Below are positions 34,184 to 42,958 of a stretch of 64,000 nt of DNA, piece by piece; within the stretch, counting starts at the first letter, position 1, and the number at the start of each line of letters is the position of its first letter. The translations under genes were made by a program, and so were the position numbers. The notes under the pieces were generated by a model. The model did no database searches and was not told where the DNA came from. It saw nothing but the letters and a program-made list of their open reading frames with translations. Source of the stretch: Bdellovibrionales bacterium (GTDB taxonomy: Bacteria; Bdellovibrionota; Bdellovibrionia; Bdellovibrionales; JAMPXM01). The stretch lies in the NCBI GenBank assembly GCA_005808505.1, contig SYLX01000208.1:36190-100189 (forward strand). The letters are read 5' to 3'.

Positions 34184-34518
34184 CAGGACGTCGACTCGAC
34201 GACACTTTTGCCGCGCTATCCGACTCCACCCGGCGGGGAGTTCTCCTTCATCTCGGGCAGGGGAGCGCTTCCATTACGGACCTGGCTGAAAGGTTTCACA
34301 TGTCTCTCACGGGCATGAAGAAGCACGTGGGAATATTAGAACAAGCTGGTCTCGTGAAGACAGAAAAGATCGGTCGAGTGCGAACCTGCATGCTCGGCTC
34401 AAGTCGCCTAGCGTCTGAAATGGCCTGGATCGAGAAGTACCGGGACATGTGGGATAAACGTTTCGACGCTTCGGAAAACGTCGTTCAGGAACTCAAGCAG
34501 AAAAGAGGAATCAAATGA
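34171..34518 (+). CDS. ArsR-family transcriptional regulator
   Basis: The start at 34171 gives the family N-terminus, MVQYSGRRLDDTFAALSDST then RRGVLLHL. A longer frame from 34054 lacks family sequence. The winged helix follows: ITDLAERFHMSLTGMKKHVG is the recognition helix-turn-helix, and LVKTEKIGRVRTCML the wing. No metal-binding cysteine pair is seen, so it belongs to the non-metal subgroup paired with SRPBCC proteins. It overlaps the next gene by four bases (ATGA). A perfect palindrome over the start codon suggests self-repression. The signal is probably sensed by, or relates to, the SRPBCC partner. Confidence 0.93.
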   Translation: MVQYSGRRLDDTFAALSDSTRRGVLLHLGQGSASITDLAERFHMSLTGMKKHVGILEQAGLVKTEKIGRVRTCMLGSSRLASEMAWIEKYRDMWDKRFDASENVVQELKQKRGIK

Positions 34519-34988
34519 AAAACGAAACCAAAGCTGAACGCAAATCAGAGCGTGAACTCGTCGTCACACGCATTATCAACGGCCCAGCTGACCTAGTCTT
34601 CGAAGCTTGGTCCAAGCCTGAGCTTTTTCGAAAGTGGTGGGTGCCGAAATCGGCTCCTATAACGCTCGAGTCCTGCGAAATGGATGTCCGCACCGGTGGA
34701 ACATATCGCCTTGTATTTAGTGCTGGCGGCCAGAGTATGGCGTTCTTCGGAAAATATCTTGAAGTCACTCCGTATTCCCGCATCGTGTGGACGAACGACG
34801 AAGGTGGAGAGGACGCCGCGAACATCACCACGGTCACCTTCGAAGAAAAAAATGGGAAGACCTCGGTGACCGTGCATGATCTGTATCCGTCAAAAGAAGC
34901 TCTCGACGAAGCGATTTCCTCAGGTTCTAGCGGCGCAATGCCTGAACAGCTGGAGCAGCTTGAAGAGCTTATTCTCAGCGGGGCGTGA
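34515..34988 (+). CDS. SRPBCC (AHSA1) family protein
   Basis: 157 residues with the AHSA1/START-like pattern: LVVTRIINGPADLVFEAWSK, then PELFRKWWVPK, MDVRTGGTYRLVF, FGKYLEVTPYSRIVWTN and TTVTFEEKNGKTSVTVHDLY. The fold is a helix-grip with a ligand pocket. Family members coupled to ArsR regulators are common; the ligand is usually unknown. Coupled translation (four-base overlap) indicates co-production with the regulator. It may bind the inducer or act on it. Confidence 0.92.
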   Translation: MKNETKAERKSERELVVTRIINGPADLVFEAWSKPELFRKWWVPKSAPITLESCEMDVRTGGTYRLVFSAGGQSMAFFGKYLEVTPYSRIVWTNDEGGEDAANITTVTFEEKNGKTSVTVHDLYPSKEALDEAISSGSSGAMPEQLEQLEELILSGA

Positions 34989-35011
34989 GACATCGCAAGG
35001 GATTGAAGGAG

Positions 35012-35812
35012 TTAAAGCTCCGCTTCGAAGAACTGCATGGGTTGTTTGACGAGTTCAAGCCAAGCAGATTCAAGAATAATGATTTCGGCCGGGATCTCGT
35101 TCGGTCCCGTTAAGCCAATTTCTGCGTCGCCGCGCTTTGCTAACTCGAGAAGAAACGATTTGCTCACACGAATTTCGATTCGTGGTTTGTCGTAAACCGA
35201 AGCCCAAAGTCCGCCGACGCCGAAATGAAGCGGACGTCCTTTGAGATGGCGATACGAGGCGGCAACATCTTTATTTCCCGTTGGTTGTTTTTGGATCAAG
35301 CCCTCCCAATCGCGCTTCGGCCACAGGTCTGCTTCACGTGGACTCTCGGAGAAGAAGATCCTTGTCAGCTGAATCGTTTCACCTTGCAACTTTCGCACTG
35401 AGAATTCGCGAAATGGTTCTGTTGCGATCAGCTTTTCGCCCGAAAATTTGTAAACCAAAAGGTCAGTGTTGTATCGCGCAAGCGTAGGCTCCGGAAGAAT
35501 GTAGTCAGCGCCGGCGTGCAAAGCCGGCCCGCCAAAGAGGTTGATGGGGCCCTCTGGACCTTGATTCAAAACATGAGGTCCATCGAACTGCTGATACTCG
35601 GTCAACACCTGCGGGTGAGTGTCCAAAGAGAGCGTAAACGCTTTGGTTCGCCTTTCGTTTTCCAAGCTAACTACCTTCGCCACACGTGCCTCTAAAGTTG
35701 AGGGTGGAAGTGCATTCGAATCCGGAAGGTAAAACGCTCCGCCCCTCTGCGTTTGAGCGAATGCAGAACCTGCTGAGAGGACAAGGAGTAAAGTGCTAAA
35801 CAAGATTTTCAT
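35012..35812 (-). CDS. Secreted protein, unknown
   Basis: 266 residues with a clear signal peptide (MKILFSTLLLVLSAGSAFA, cut before QTQ). No cysteines are seen. The body is mixed: VLTEYQQFDGPHVLNQGPEG and INLFGGPALHAGADYILPEP look like turn-rich strands, and SFLLELAKRGDAEIGL a helix. A C-terminal AWLELVKQPMQFFEAEL ends the protein. It converges on the SRPBCC gene with 23 bases between stops. I know no family. Confidence 0.75.
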   Translation of the reverse strand: MKILFSTLLLVLSAGSAFAQTQRGGAFYLPDSNALPPSTLEARVAKVVSLENERRTKAFTLSLDTHPQVLTEYQQFDGPHVLNQGPEGPINLFGGPALHAGADYILPEPTLARYNTDLLVYKFSGEKLIATEPFREFSVRKLQGETIQLTRIFFSESPREADLWPKRDWEGLIQKQPTGNKDVAASYRHLKGRPLHFGVGGLWASVYDKPRIEIRVSKSFLLELAKRGDAEIGLTGPNEIPAEIIILESAWLELVKQPMQFFEAEL

Positions 35813-36101
35813 CTGTGGCTCCGCTCAATTCTGTAAAAGCGATAAGCACGTCAAAAGTTTCAACAGCCCATTCAGGCCGACGCACGATTGTCGATTCTTA
35901 TCGGGTTCGTGAATTTGGTTTGTGCAATAAATTTGCCCAAATTGGCTGAAAAGTTCGAGCAGCTCATCGCGGAATTTGGGAATTAACAGCGATCAACTTT
36001 TTGACAGCCGCTCGCGTCTTGGTGAATCGGGGGTGCGGCCGGAGGGCCGCGAGAGTATAGATCGCTCCTCGCAGGCTCTGGCCTTGCAGATTTGCGAGGA
36101 C

Positions 36102-37829
36102 ATGCTCTACCGTTTAAAGCTTTTCTTATTCGTTTTGATCATCCTCGCTTTGCCGTGGCTGGCTCTGGCTGATGGCTGGCAGCAGCTCGGATCTGGCCAA
36201 CATTCTTTGCGCGAGCTCGGAGAAAACTTTTACGTGGATGTGCCCGTGCGTCCTATTACAGACGCTCAAGTGCGCTTGACGTTCGTTAATCGCTCGCTGG
36301 CAGAACAGATGGGGCTTTCGCTTCCAAAAGATCCTGGGCAAGTCGAGGCTATGCTCAAAAAACTCTTTGCTTACGAAGTGGATCCGACAGGCCAGTCGAC
36401 CAAGAAGTGGCTCGCATCCTATTATCTCGATAGCAAAGAAAAAGGCCCTGGGAATGCCATGGGTGATGGCCGAGCTTTGTGGAGCGGGGAACTCGTCATG
36501 CCGAATGCTGATGGCACCGTCCGATACATCGATGCTGTCATCAAAGGTGTAGGTCGCACGCCGCTTGCGTGGCTCAAGAACAAATACCACAACGACGGTA
36601 AACAATCGTTGGAAGAGAAAGTCTACAGCGGGGTTCAATCGATCGCGGCTCGCGCGAACCAGCTTGATGCGACGAGCGACTTAATCGGCTTCGCGATTTA
36701 TCGCGACGGCGAATGGACTTCGCAAACGGTGCGCATTGGGCGTCAAACAAGACCAGCGCATCAAGCTTTTCATGATGATAAACCCGCAGATGAAAAGAAG
36801 ATGATGGACTACATCATCAAACGAGATCTTGGGCTCTCACTCAAGGCGGTCGTAACAGAGAAGTTGCTTGATCGCTGGCTGGCGAAGTTCACGATCAACA
36901 ACGCCGACGAGACGGCACGACTCTTTGACCTGGTTGCATTACACGCTTCGCCGACCAAAGGGAACAAGACGACGACCGGTGGATCTATCGATCTCGCTGC
37001 CATCACATACCTTGACGCCTACCACATGGAGTTTCGCTACTTATTCAATAAAATGAACTTAGCTGAACAACTCGGTGTGCAGCGACGCTACGTGACTCGG
37101 GTCATTGGTTTCTTAGCCAAAGCTGAATACCCGGAGCTTGGAGCCCGCCGTGATGAACTCATTGCTAAATATGATCTCCTATTCCGGCAACGTTACCTCA
37201 CGACCCTTACGACTCTGAGTTTGATGCGGCTTGGGCTTTCGGAGAAAGAAGCGCGATGGCTTCAGTCGAATCATCGAGAACTTGCGCGATCGATGATGAC
37301 CTCTTACCGAAAGATCCAAGAGGCTACAAGCGAGGGGACGGTCAAACCGATCGAGCCCGGAAACACGAATGATGGTGGGATCAAGCCGGCTGCTTTTGAT
37401 ATACGCAAAGTCGCAGCAGGTACGATGGCTGCGATTCAAGATCCGTTATTACAGAAGACATTGTTCCATGTTTCGCGAGGCTGGGGGGCTCCGACTCCTA
37501 CAGTGGATTTGTTAGCTCCAGAAGCCCAAGCAGAGTACTTGGCGCGTGCGCAGGAAGTTGCAAACGCGTTTGGCGGAGTAAAACCTGAATGGATTGAGCG
37601 TGCAGCCAAGCTGCATGCGAATGTTCGTAGTGATGCGAGCACGCGCGAGTTTTGGGAGCGTCATGAAACACGAATCGTCGAGATGATCAAACAGAACGCC
37701 TCGTGGATCGAAATTACTCAGGCCATGGAAGCTGGCGCTGAGTCGTTGACCGATCACGGACTTCTGAAGCGGCGCTCGTTACTGGCGCCAACAGTTGTGA
37801 ATTCTTGCCAAGCCTTCTTGGCGAGATAA
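36102..37829 (+). CDS. Exported SelO-like (YdiU-related) pseudokinase
   Basis: The ATG at 36102 gives a signal peptide (MLYRLKLFLFVLIILALPWLALA); the frame extends upstream to a TTG at 35976. SelO-type motifs follow in order: FVNRSLAEQMGLSLP, GNAMGDGRALWSGEL (SelO 'GDGRA..LGE'), DAVIKGVGRTPLAW ('LKGAGRTP' with the Lys) and SPTKGNKTTTGGSIDLAAI ('N..S..G.TIDYGP' with the metal-binding Asp). The C-terminal half is helical. SelO transfers AMP to protein Ser, Thr or Tyr. Known SelO proteins are cytoplasmic or mitochondrial, so an exported version is unusual and ATP supply is unclear. It is probably diverged in activity. A GC-rich hairpin (36034-36049) lies upstream. Confidence 0.7.
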   Translation: MLYRLKLFLFVLIILALPWLALADGWQQLGSGQHSLRELGENFYVDVPVRPITDAQVRLTFVNRSLAEQMGLSLPKDPGQVEAMLKKLFAYEVDPTGQSTKKWLASYYLDSKEKGPGNAMGDGRALWSGELVMPNADGTVRYIDAVIKGVGRTPLAWLKNKYHNDGKQSLEEKVYSGVQSIAARANQLDATSDLIGFAIYRDGEWTSQTVRIGRQTRPAHQAFHDDKPADEKKMMDYIIKRDLGLSLKAVVTEKLLDRWLAKFTINNADETARLFDLVALHASPTKGNKTTTGGSIDLAAITYLDAYHMEFRYLFNKMNLAEQLGVQRRYVTRVIGFLAKAEYPELGARRDELIAKYDLLFRQRYLTTLTTLSLMRLGLSEKEARWLQSNHRELARSMMTSYRKIQEATSEGTVKPIEPGNTNDGGIKPAAFDIRKVAAGTMAAIQDPLLQKTLFHVSRGWGAPTPTVDLLAPEAQAEYLARAQEVANAFGGVKPEWIERAAKLHANVRSDASTREFWERHETRIVEMIKQNASWIEITQAMEAGAESLTDHGLLKRRSLLAPTVVNSCQAFLAR

Positions 37830-38431
37830 ACGGCTTCGGATGTAGGACGCCCGAAAAATTTTTAATTTTGTGCTTGCGAGGCCTTGGAGGCGAAGTTTTC
37901 TTTTTGAAAGCTGGTGCATGCGGCTTCGATCGACGTTGGAGTATTTGACGATAATAGTTCTGCAGACGCATGCCGTTTGAATGGGAACCATTCATCGTGG
38001 GTTGTCGCGAAACTCTCCATTACCGCCCGAATAGCTGCGAAAAATCTCCGCGAAAAACTCGTGTTACATTCCCGCCCAGCGGAAGTGCGAGATAGATACA
38101 TATGGTTTCGATGCTCAGTTTGCGGTTGATGTTCGGCGGTCGAATGAAGCGACTCACAAGGTTCTAGTCGGCATCGCTGCGTGTGAAAGAGAACGCTTAT
38201 CGTGTTGCCATGATGTCAGTCGAAAGCGGCTCAATGAGCTGCGCTGAGATTTTCATTTCGATTTTCGATCCGTCGCTTCAGCTTGTCGTGAGGCGATGGT
38301 GTTTGTAAATGCGTCGACATCAAGGGACGCAATCTCTAAACACTAATCGGAATTTATGAAGGCCTTCTCAATGCGTCGGCCCGTTGTCCCTCTCACGCCA
38401 AAAAATTTGCTCCGGCACATGCTCGATGGGA
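37830..38431. other. Long intergenic region
   Basis: About 600 bases between convergent genes without a supportable gene. Short frames on both strands (for example 37862-38101 minus) lack ribosome sites and have no protein-like pattern. AT-rich DNA follows the SelO-like stop (AAAAATTTTTAATTTT at about 37855-37870), which might end transcription. A decayed gene cannot be excluded. Confidence 0.35.
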
Positions 38432-38770
38432 TCAGGCATCAATGCGAGGTTTCGTGGCGCTCTTGAGTTGGCGAGTCGTGTAGTAGATCAAAGCGCTGAC
38501 GGACAATGTGAGAGGCGCAAGATAAACCATCATGAGGATAGCTTCGATCGGAGCCCAGCCGCTCATTTCCGAGTTTTTGAGGCGTTGTTGAGCCCATTCG
38601 AGCAGTTCGTAATAAGCCGTGGTCTGAAGCGCTAAACTTCCCAAGATCGTTGAGATCATCGCAACGAATCGCGTGCGTTTGCAGAGAATAAAGGCAGCAG
38701 CCGCAACAAGAATCCCAACGGCGCAAGCCTCAGTTACCGCAATTGTCAGACCGACATCGATTGTATCCAT
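38432..38770 (-). CDS. Small membrane protein with three helices
   Basis: 112 residues. Hydrophobic helices at about 7-28 (GLTIAVTEACAVGILVAAAA), 36-52 and 76-95 (ILMMVYLAPLTLSVSALIYY). A loop of about 20 charged residues (LEWAQQRLKNSEMSG) lies between helices two and three, and the tail is basic. No ribosome site is clear. The family is unknown. Confidence 0.6.
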   Translation of the reverse strand: MDTIDVGLTIAVTEACAVGILVAAAAFILCKRTRFVAMISTILGSLALQTTAYYELLEWAQQRLKNSEMSGWAPIEAILMMVYLAPLTLSVSALIYYTTRQLKSATKPRIDA

Positions 38771-38813
38771 GTTTCAAGGATAATGAGGTAACTCGTATCT
38801 TCCAATCGAAACT

Positions 38814-39203
38814 TCAGTCGCGTGGTAGGGGGCCGCGGTAAACCGCCTCCATGTTGTTTCCATCTGGATCGATGACAAAGGCCGCGTAATAAATTTCGGT
38901 CGATTGGCCTTTTCGGTAGCCAGGTTTGCCGTTGTCTTTCCCGCCTGCCGCTAGTGCTTTTTCGTAGAACGAGTTCACTGCCTCCGGAGATTTGGCTCGG
39001 AAACCTGTATGGTAACGCTGAGCAGGAGGGTGAAAGCGGTCAATCCAGAAGAGGGGGAAGTCGAAGCCATATCCAATGCCTTCAAGCGCTCCATCATTTT
39101 TCATCTCGTAAACCCTTCGCATTCCTAAGGCACTAAGTGCCGCATCATAAAAGAGCGCGCTTTGTGCGACATCCGCGACGCCAATTCCAGTGTGGTCAAT
39201 CAA
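38814..39203 (-). CDS. VOC (glyoxalase/bleomycin resistance) family protein
   Basis: 129 residues with an AGGAG site upstream. The N-terminus MIDHTGIGVADVAQSALFYD then ALSALGMRRVYE is the standard VOC opening with His4 as a metal ligand. TGFRAKSPEAVNSFYEKALA and FVIDPDGNNMEAVYRG form the second half, with Glu as the last ligand. One VOC module pair gives a single-domain enzyme, usually a dimer, that acts on small molecules with a divalent metal. The substrate is not predictable. Confidence 0.92.
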   Translation of the reverse strand: MIDHTGIGVADVAQSALFYDAALSALGMRRVYEMKNDGALEGIGYGFDFPLFWIDRFHPPAQRYHTGFRAKSPEAVNSFYEKALAAGGKDNGKPGYRKGQSTEIYYAAFVIDPDGNNMEAVYRGPLPRD

Positions 39204-39476
39204 AGTGAGCTCCTATGCGGTAGTGGACCGCTTTGTTGGAAGCAGTTTACGACCTAGCAGCAGATCGTTATTATTAGTGAACTTAGGAGGTCCACAACGC
39301 AACGATCTTCGTGCATTGTTTGACGACATCAGCGCCTTTGGAGAGTCTAGTATATACAAGCATCATTTACTTTTGATCAGCGCCGTGAAGAATAGAAAAT
39401 GCAACAAACCTCGTCCATCAAATTCGCTTCGCAGCTAAATCATCAGCGAAGAATCGACGAGAAAGGTGAGCCTTAA

Positions 39477-39956
39477 ATGAATCAACAACGATCTGACGCC
39501 ATTATCACAGACGCCCTCGCGAGCACCTCTTTTACGATGGGAGCGATCGACGGTATTTTTAAGAAGCTCTGGGGCGAAGGTGCAACGTTTGTTCTGTTGG
39601 CCTCGAATCTCACGTCCGCACCATTAAGGTGCAAAGCTTGGGTGGAGAAAAAAGGCGGATCATTTCTTTGTTTTACCGTCTATGATTTGGTGTCTTCTGC
39701 GGTCACTATCGAACAGAGACCGAAAACCGTTATTTGGCTTCTGGAGAATGCTGATGGCGATTTTGCTTACGAGGCGTTGTCGGAGAGTCTCAGGACAAAC
39801 TTTGCTTCTAGCGCAATCTACCTTCTGAAATTCAAAGAGAATGGCGAGGCGAAGAAAATCGAGAAGTGTACCGTCGCGTCGGACGATGCTTCAAGCGTGA
39901 TGATATCCACCTTGGCTTGGACGGGCGAGTCCGCGATTGTGCTATCCGAATCTTGA
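39477..39956 (+). CDS. Hypothetical cytoplasmic protein
   Basis: 159 residues without signal peptide. GGTGAG stands eight to nine bases before the ATG. The first 35 residues are helical (DAIITDALASTSFTMGAIDG, IFKKLWGEG). Strands follow (ATFVLLASNLTSAPLRCKAW, SFLCFTVYDLV, TVIWLLENADGDFAYEAL), giving an alpha/beta pattern. Two cysteines occur in the middle and one near the end. No family is recognised. It precedes a secreted protein gene by 60 bases with a short inverted repeat between. Confidence 0.7.
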   Translation: MNQQRSDAIITDALASTSFTMGAIDGIFKKLWGEGATFVLLASNLTSAPLRCKAWVEKKGGSFLCFTVYDLVSSAVTIEQRPKTVIWLLENADGDFAYEALSESLRTNFASSAIYLLKFKENGEAKKIEKCTVASDDASSVMISTLAWTGESAIVLSES

Positions 39957-40016
39957 GAGCCGGAATGTGATCACTCACTATAAAAGTGAGATATTTATAT
40001 TAAGGGAGATTTTTCC

Positions 40017-40490
40017 ATGAGGCTCACGAAGGCGATGTTCATCGGCATAGGTACGGGGCTGATCACTTTATCGGCTGCCGGTAAATCAAAGGTGATTGAT
40101 GCGGAAATGAGCGGTGAAAGTTACCTTGGCCTGATCGGTAACAAGGTCGACATCGTCCTCAATAAAGAGCGCTGCTCCGTCAAAAGCACGGGCACTTCGG
40201 GTGCGGAAGGGGAAGCGCCAAAAAAATTCAAAATCGTATTCTCGTGCGGTAGTCGGTCGCAGGTTCTTTGGGATATAGAGAAACCTGCGCTCGATGATTT
40301 TTCTTTTGATGATCCAGGTTTCAAAGTTCTCTGGGCTGGTGATTACGACGGGGATGGAAAAATCGATTTGAAGATGGAACTCAGCCCGAAGTATTCGTGT
40401 TCGAGGAAGGTTACTTTGCTTTCGAGTAAGGCAAAAAAATCTGAGCTAGTTGGGGTTTCAGGCGCATCGAATATCGTTTGTGGCGCCTAA
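40017..40490 (+). CDS. Secreted protein with a DxDxDG calcium-binding loop
   Basis: AAGGGAGA precedes the ATG. A signal peptide (about 1-22, MRLTKAMFIGIGTGLITLSA) is followed by about 135 residues with four cysteines (ERCSVKS, FSCGSRS, KYSCSRK, IVCGA). The loop DYDGDGKIDLKMEL has Asp109, Asp111, Asp113 and Asp117 in the order of FG-GAP/VCBS and EF-hand-like calcium sites (WAGDYDGDGKIDL). It is likely to bind Ca2+ outside the cell. The remainder is beta-rich. The family is unknown. Confidence 0.75.
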   Translation: MRLTKAMFIGIGTGLITLSAAGKSKVIDAEMSGESYLGLIGNKVDIVLNKERCSVKSTGTSGAEGEAPKKFKIVFSCGSRSQVLWDIEKPALDDFSFDDPGFKVLWAGDYDGDGKIDLKMELSPKYSCSRKVTLLSSKAKKSELVGVSGASNIVCGA

Positions 40491-40576
40491 ACATCAAAGT
40501 AATTCGTGCTCGGGTAGATTCGTCCAATTGGCGAGACCCGTTGAGCCAAGTCCGCCGAAACTCATATCGAAGCCGC

Positions 40577-41425
40577 TCACTTCGCTTTTCTTAGAATTTG
40601 AACGAACGTCCAGGCCTTTCTCGGACTCTCATCTTTGAGGTAAAGTGCACGGTAAACAATAGATTCGGTTTGGACTTCGACGGTTGCGCATCCTCGGTCG
40701 CTCGGTTCCTTGATTTCCTTGCAATGTCTCTGCATTTCAGGTGTTTGCTCAGTGAGAGGATTGTCGCAGAGTGATCGACGCTGTTGAAGATGATCTACAC
40801 AAGTTTTTTGAGAGAGTTTCATCCATGGTTCATTGAAACCGTGAGCACCTTGGATTTCTTTTGATCCGCTTCGGTCTGTTATAAATTGATCGACTTTGCG
40901 ATATTCTTCGGTGTCATTGGCCAAGCGAGTACTATGGAGAGAGATCCATGCTTCGACCAATTTTCCAGAGTCTTCGATGAGTGAAAGCTGGGAAATCGCA
41001 TAGACGTTCGGAAGAAATGAAACGAACTGCCTTGAGCCTGATTTTTCTTTCCGAACCAATTCACCGTTTAACGGGCCGGAAGCAACCGAAGAAGCGCTTG
41101 CTCCGTTCATCACTGCCTTCTCGATAATTTCAAGTGCCTTCAGAGTTTGAAACCGCTGATAGTCGCTACACCCAGGCGGTTTAGGGTTTTTGGCCGGCAT
41201 AGCAATAGGAGGTAATTTGCTATGAGCGCATTTGAAGCAAGATTCTGGCAATCCATAGGACTTACCTAAATCTTTTGAGAAAGTCTTGCAGGCTTCGGCG
41301 CTCATTTCGTACGACAAGTTCATGCCAAACTGGAGATCTGCGCAATTGCAGCTCTCAGCTCCTGCGATTTTTGGAAGAAATACGGTCAAGGCGAAAACTA
41401 AGAAGGTGATACCGATCTTTGCCAC
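40577..41425 (-). CDS. Secreted Cys-rich protein, unknown
   Basis: The start is GTG, with GGGAGG nine to ten bases upstream. The signal peptide ends IAGA|ESC. Cysteines cluster at the mature N-terminus (SCNCADL, EACKTF, ESCFKCAHS, GCSDY) and near the C-terminus (KTCVDHL, SLCDNP, RHCKE, RGCATVE). The middle (TLKALEIIEKAVMNGASASS, VYAISQLSLIEDSGKLV) is helical. It would be disulfide-rich and periplasmic or released. No family is recognised. Confidence 0.75.
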   Translation of the reverse strand: MAKIGITFLVFALTVFLPKIAGAESCNCADLQFGMNLSYEMSAEACKTFSKDLGKSYGLPESCFKCAHSKLPPIAMPAKNPKPPGCSDYQRFQTLKALEIIEKAVMNGASASSVASGPLNGELVRKEKSGSRQFVSFLPNVYAISQLSLIEDSGKLVEAWISLHSTRLANDTEEYRKVDQFITDRSGSKEIQGAHGFNEPWMKLSQKTCVDHLQQRRSLCDNPLTEQTPEMQRHCKEIKEPSDRGCATVEVQTESIVYRALYLKDESPRKAWTFVQILRKAK

Positions 41426-41561
41426 AGAGATGAATCCTCCCTTAGAGGCTCTTCGTTGTTTATTTGGTTCAACTAAAGCTCAACTTATTTTTTGGAGTAG
41501 TCTTACATCTGTTTTGACCGGCGCCTAGTGTTTCCGCTAGGTGAGTTCACGACATTTGCTT

Positions 41562-42173
41562 TCACCAAATAACCTTACCTACTATAGCGTCCGCCGCGAT
41601 CGGTCCAAATCGCGAGCTGTCGTATGAGTTGTCTCGATTGTCACCGAGGACGAAATACATCTTATCGGGGATGGTAACCGGGTTAACATCGACAGGATCC
41701 GACTTTGAATTCGAGACGACATGATAATTTTGATCTAGTCCTTCGACGTAAAGCTTGTAGTCTTCGGGGAAGCGATCCTCAGGAGACGGCTGAAGTTTAC
41801 TTAAAATTTGATCGGACGCAGAATGTAGGTTGCGGGGCATGGGTTTGTCGTTGATGAAGATTTGTCTATCCCGAATGGCTAGAGTCTCTCCCGGAAGACC
41901 TATGATTCTTTTCATAAAAAGCGCTCCGTCTTGTCTCTTCGAGGCGAAGACGACGACATCCCCCCGTTTCGGAGTTGCAACCTCCGCGATATTGAGGCTC
42001 GAAAATGGAAGTAAAACTCGATAAGCAGCTTTGTTGACGACGACGTAGCGGTCTTTTCCGAAACTTGGAACCATCGAGCTGCTCGGATTATTATAAAAAG
42101 TTACGACGCTCGATTTGATGGAAATCACTGTCATAAACAGGATGACGGATAAGAGAACTAGGATCGCTTTCAA
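41562..42173 (-). CDS. lepB: Signal peptidase I
   Basis: All family boxes are present in order. An N-terminal anchor comes first. Box B is SSSMVPSF with catalytic Ser33. RGDVVVF follows, then box D with Lys88 in FMKRIIGLPGE, and box E GDNRDNSYDSSRFG at 177-190. At 203 residues it has one membrane helix and a small cap. It removes signal peptides in the periplasm from exported proteins, which are very numerous in this window. It may be one of several paralogues in the genome. It is read divergently from the MrcB_N gene. Confidence 0.95.
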   Translation of the reverse strand: MKAILVLLSVILFMTVISIKSSVVTFYNNPSSSMVPSFGKDRYVVVNKAAYRVLLPFSSLNIAEVATPKRGDVVVFASKRQDGALFMKRIIGLPGETLAIRDRQIFINDKPMPRNLHSASDQILSKLQPSPEDRFPEDYKLYVEGLDQNYHVVSNSKSDPVDVNPVTIPDKMYFVLGDNRDNSYDSSRFGPIAADAIVGKVIW

Positions 42174-42210
42174 TTCGACCTTCTTTGCTAATCAAACTTT
42201 GTAGGTTTTT

Positions 42211-42942
42211 TTGCGGGAACCTCAAAATGGTAGCGCAGTAAAACGTGATAAGTACAGCTACCACGTGATCAGAAAGAACAAACACTTTGTTTTAAACGGG
42301 ATTGGACAAGATACTTTGGTCGATTTTCAAGATCGTCAGTTTCAAACTCCGGCCAGTTTCGTTCGCGAAATACTCGACCATTATCTCGAAGCAAAGGGGC
42401 AAAAGTTCGCTGGGCATCCTGTGCGAGAAATTCTTCGTAACCGACTGCCTGCCAGCTTGAAACAAGCTGTCTTAATGGACGACCGCTTCCTTATCCGCGG
42501 GTCCGCCGGTCTCACGGCTTGGACCCATTGTCCCTGGATCGTGATCATGGATCGAGAGGTCACCAAAAGCCCAAAAAGGGGTCTTTACGTGGCTTTGCTC
42601 TTCCGAGCAGACATGACGGGATTCTACGTTTCGCTCGATCATGGCGTGGCGGATACGCGCGCGATCTATAAGTCGAAAACCGCCGAAGTCCTGGAGCGTC
42701 GGACCGAGCGCCTCCGCAGAATCCTAGAGCAGCCTCCCGAAGGATTTTCTTTCGCGAGTCCTGCTCTCAAGGCTCCACCGAAATCGGATGGAGCGCTTTA
42801 TCCGCAGGCCACAATCGTTAGCAAGTTTCATTCTTCGAAAGATCAGATCGATAATGCTGCGATCGTAGCGGACGTTTCATCGGCGCTAGAAGCGTACAGT
42901 GTTCTTATCGAGGGCGGAGGAGAAGGAATCCTTCGCGTGTGA
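42211..42942 (+). CDS. Orphan MrcB_N (DUF3578) domain protein
   Basis: The start is uncertain: TTG 42211 is the first possible codon, and no ATG lies in the early frame. The core (about 50-190) matches the MrcB N-terminal domain: GHPVREILRNRLPASLKQAV, RGSAGLTAWTHCPWIVIMDR, SPKRGLYVALLFRADMTGFY and SLDHG. In known systems this domain sits in front of an McrB-type AAA+ GTPase and reads modified DNA, or stands beside other nuclease modules. Here it is alone, 243 residues long with a short helical C-terminus, and no mcrB, mcrC or methylase gene is nearby. It may be an anti-phage or modified-base sensor, or a relic. Confidence 0.75.
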   Translation: MREPQNGSAVKRDKYSYHVIRKNKHFVLNGIGQDTLVDFQDRQFQTPASFVREILDHYLEAKGQKFAGHPVREILRNRLPASLKQAVLMDDRFLIRGSAGLTAWTHCPWIVIMDREVTKSPKRGLYVALLFRADMTGFYVSLDHGVADTRAIYKSKTAEVLERRTERLRRILEQPPEGFSFASPALKAPPKSDGALYPQATIVSKFHSSKDQIDNAAIVADVSSALEAYSVLIEGGGEGILRV

Positions 42943-42958
42943 CAGCGTCGCCTCCCAC

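Noticed and set aside
37862..38101. Minus-strand frame of 79 codons in the long intergenic region
   Set aside because: No ribosome site and no recognisable pattern; kept only as a remark on the region.
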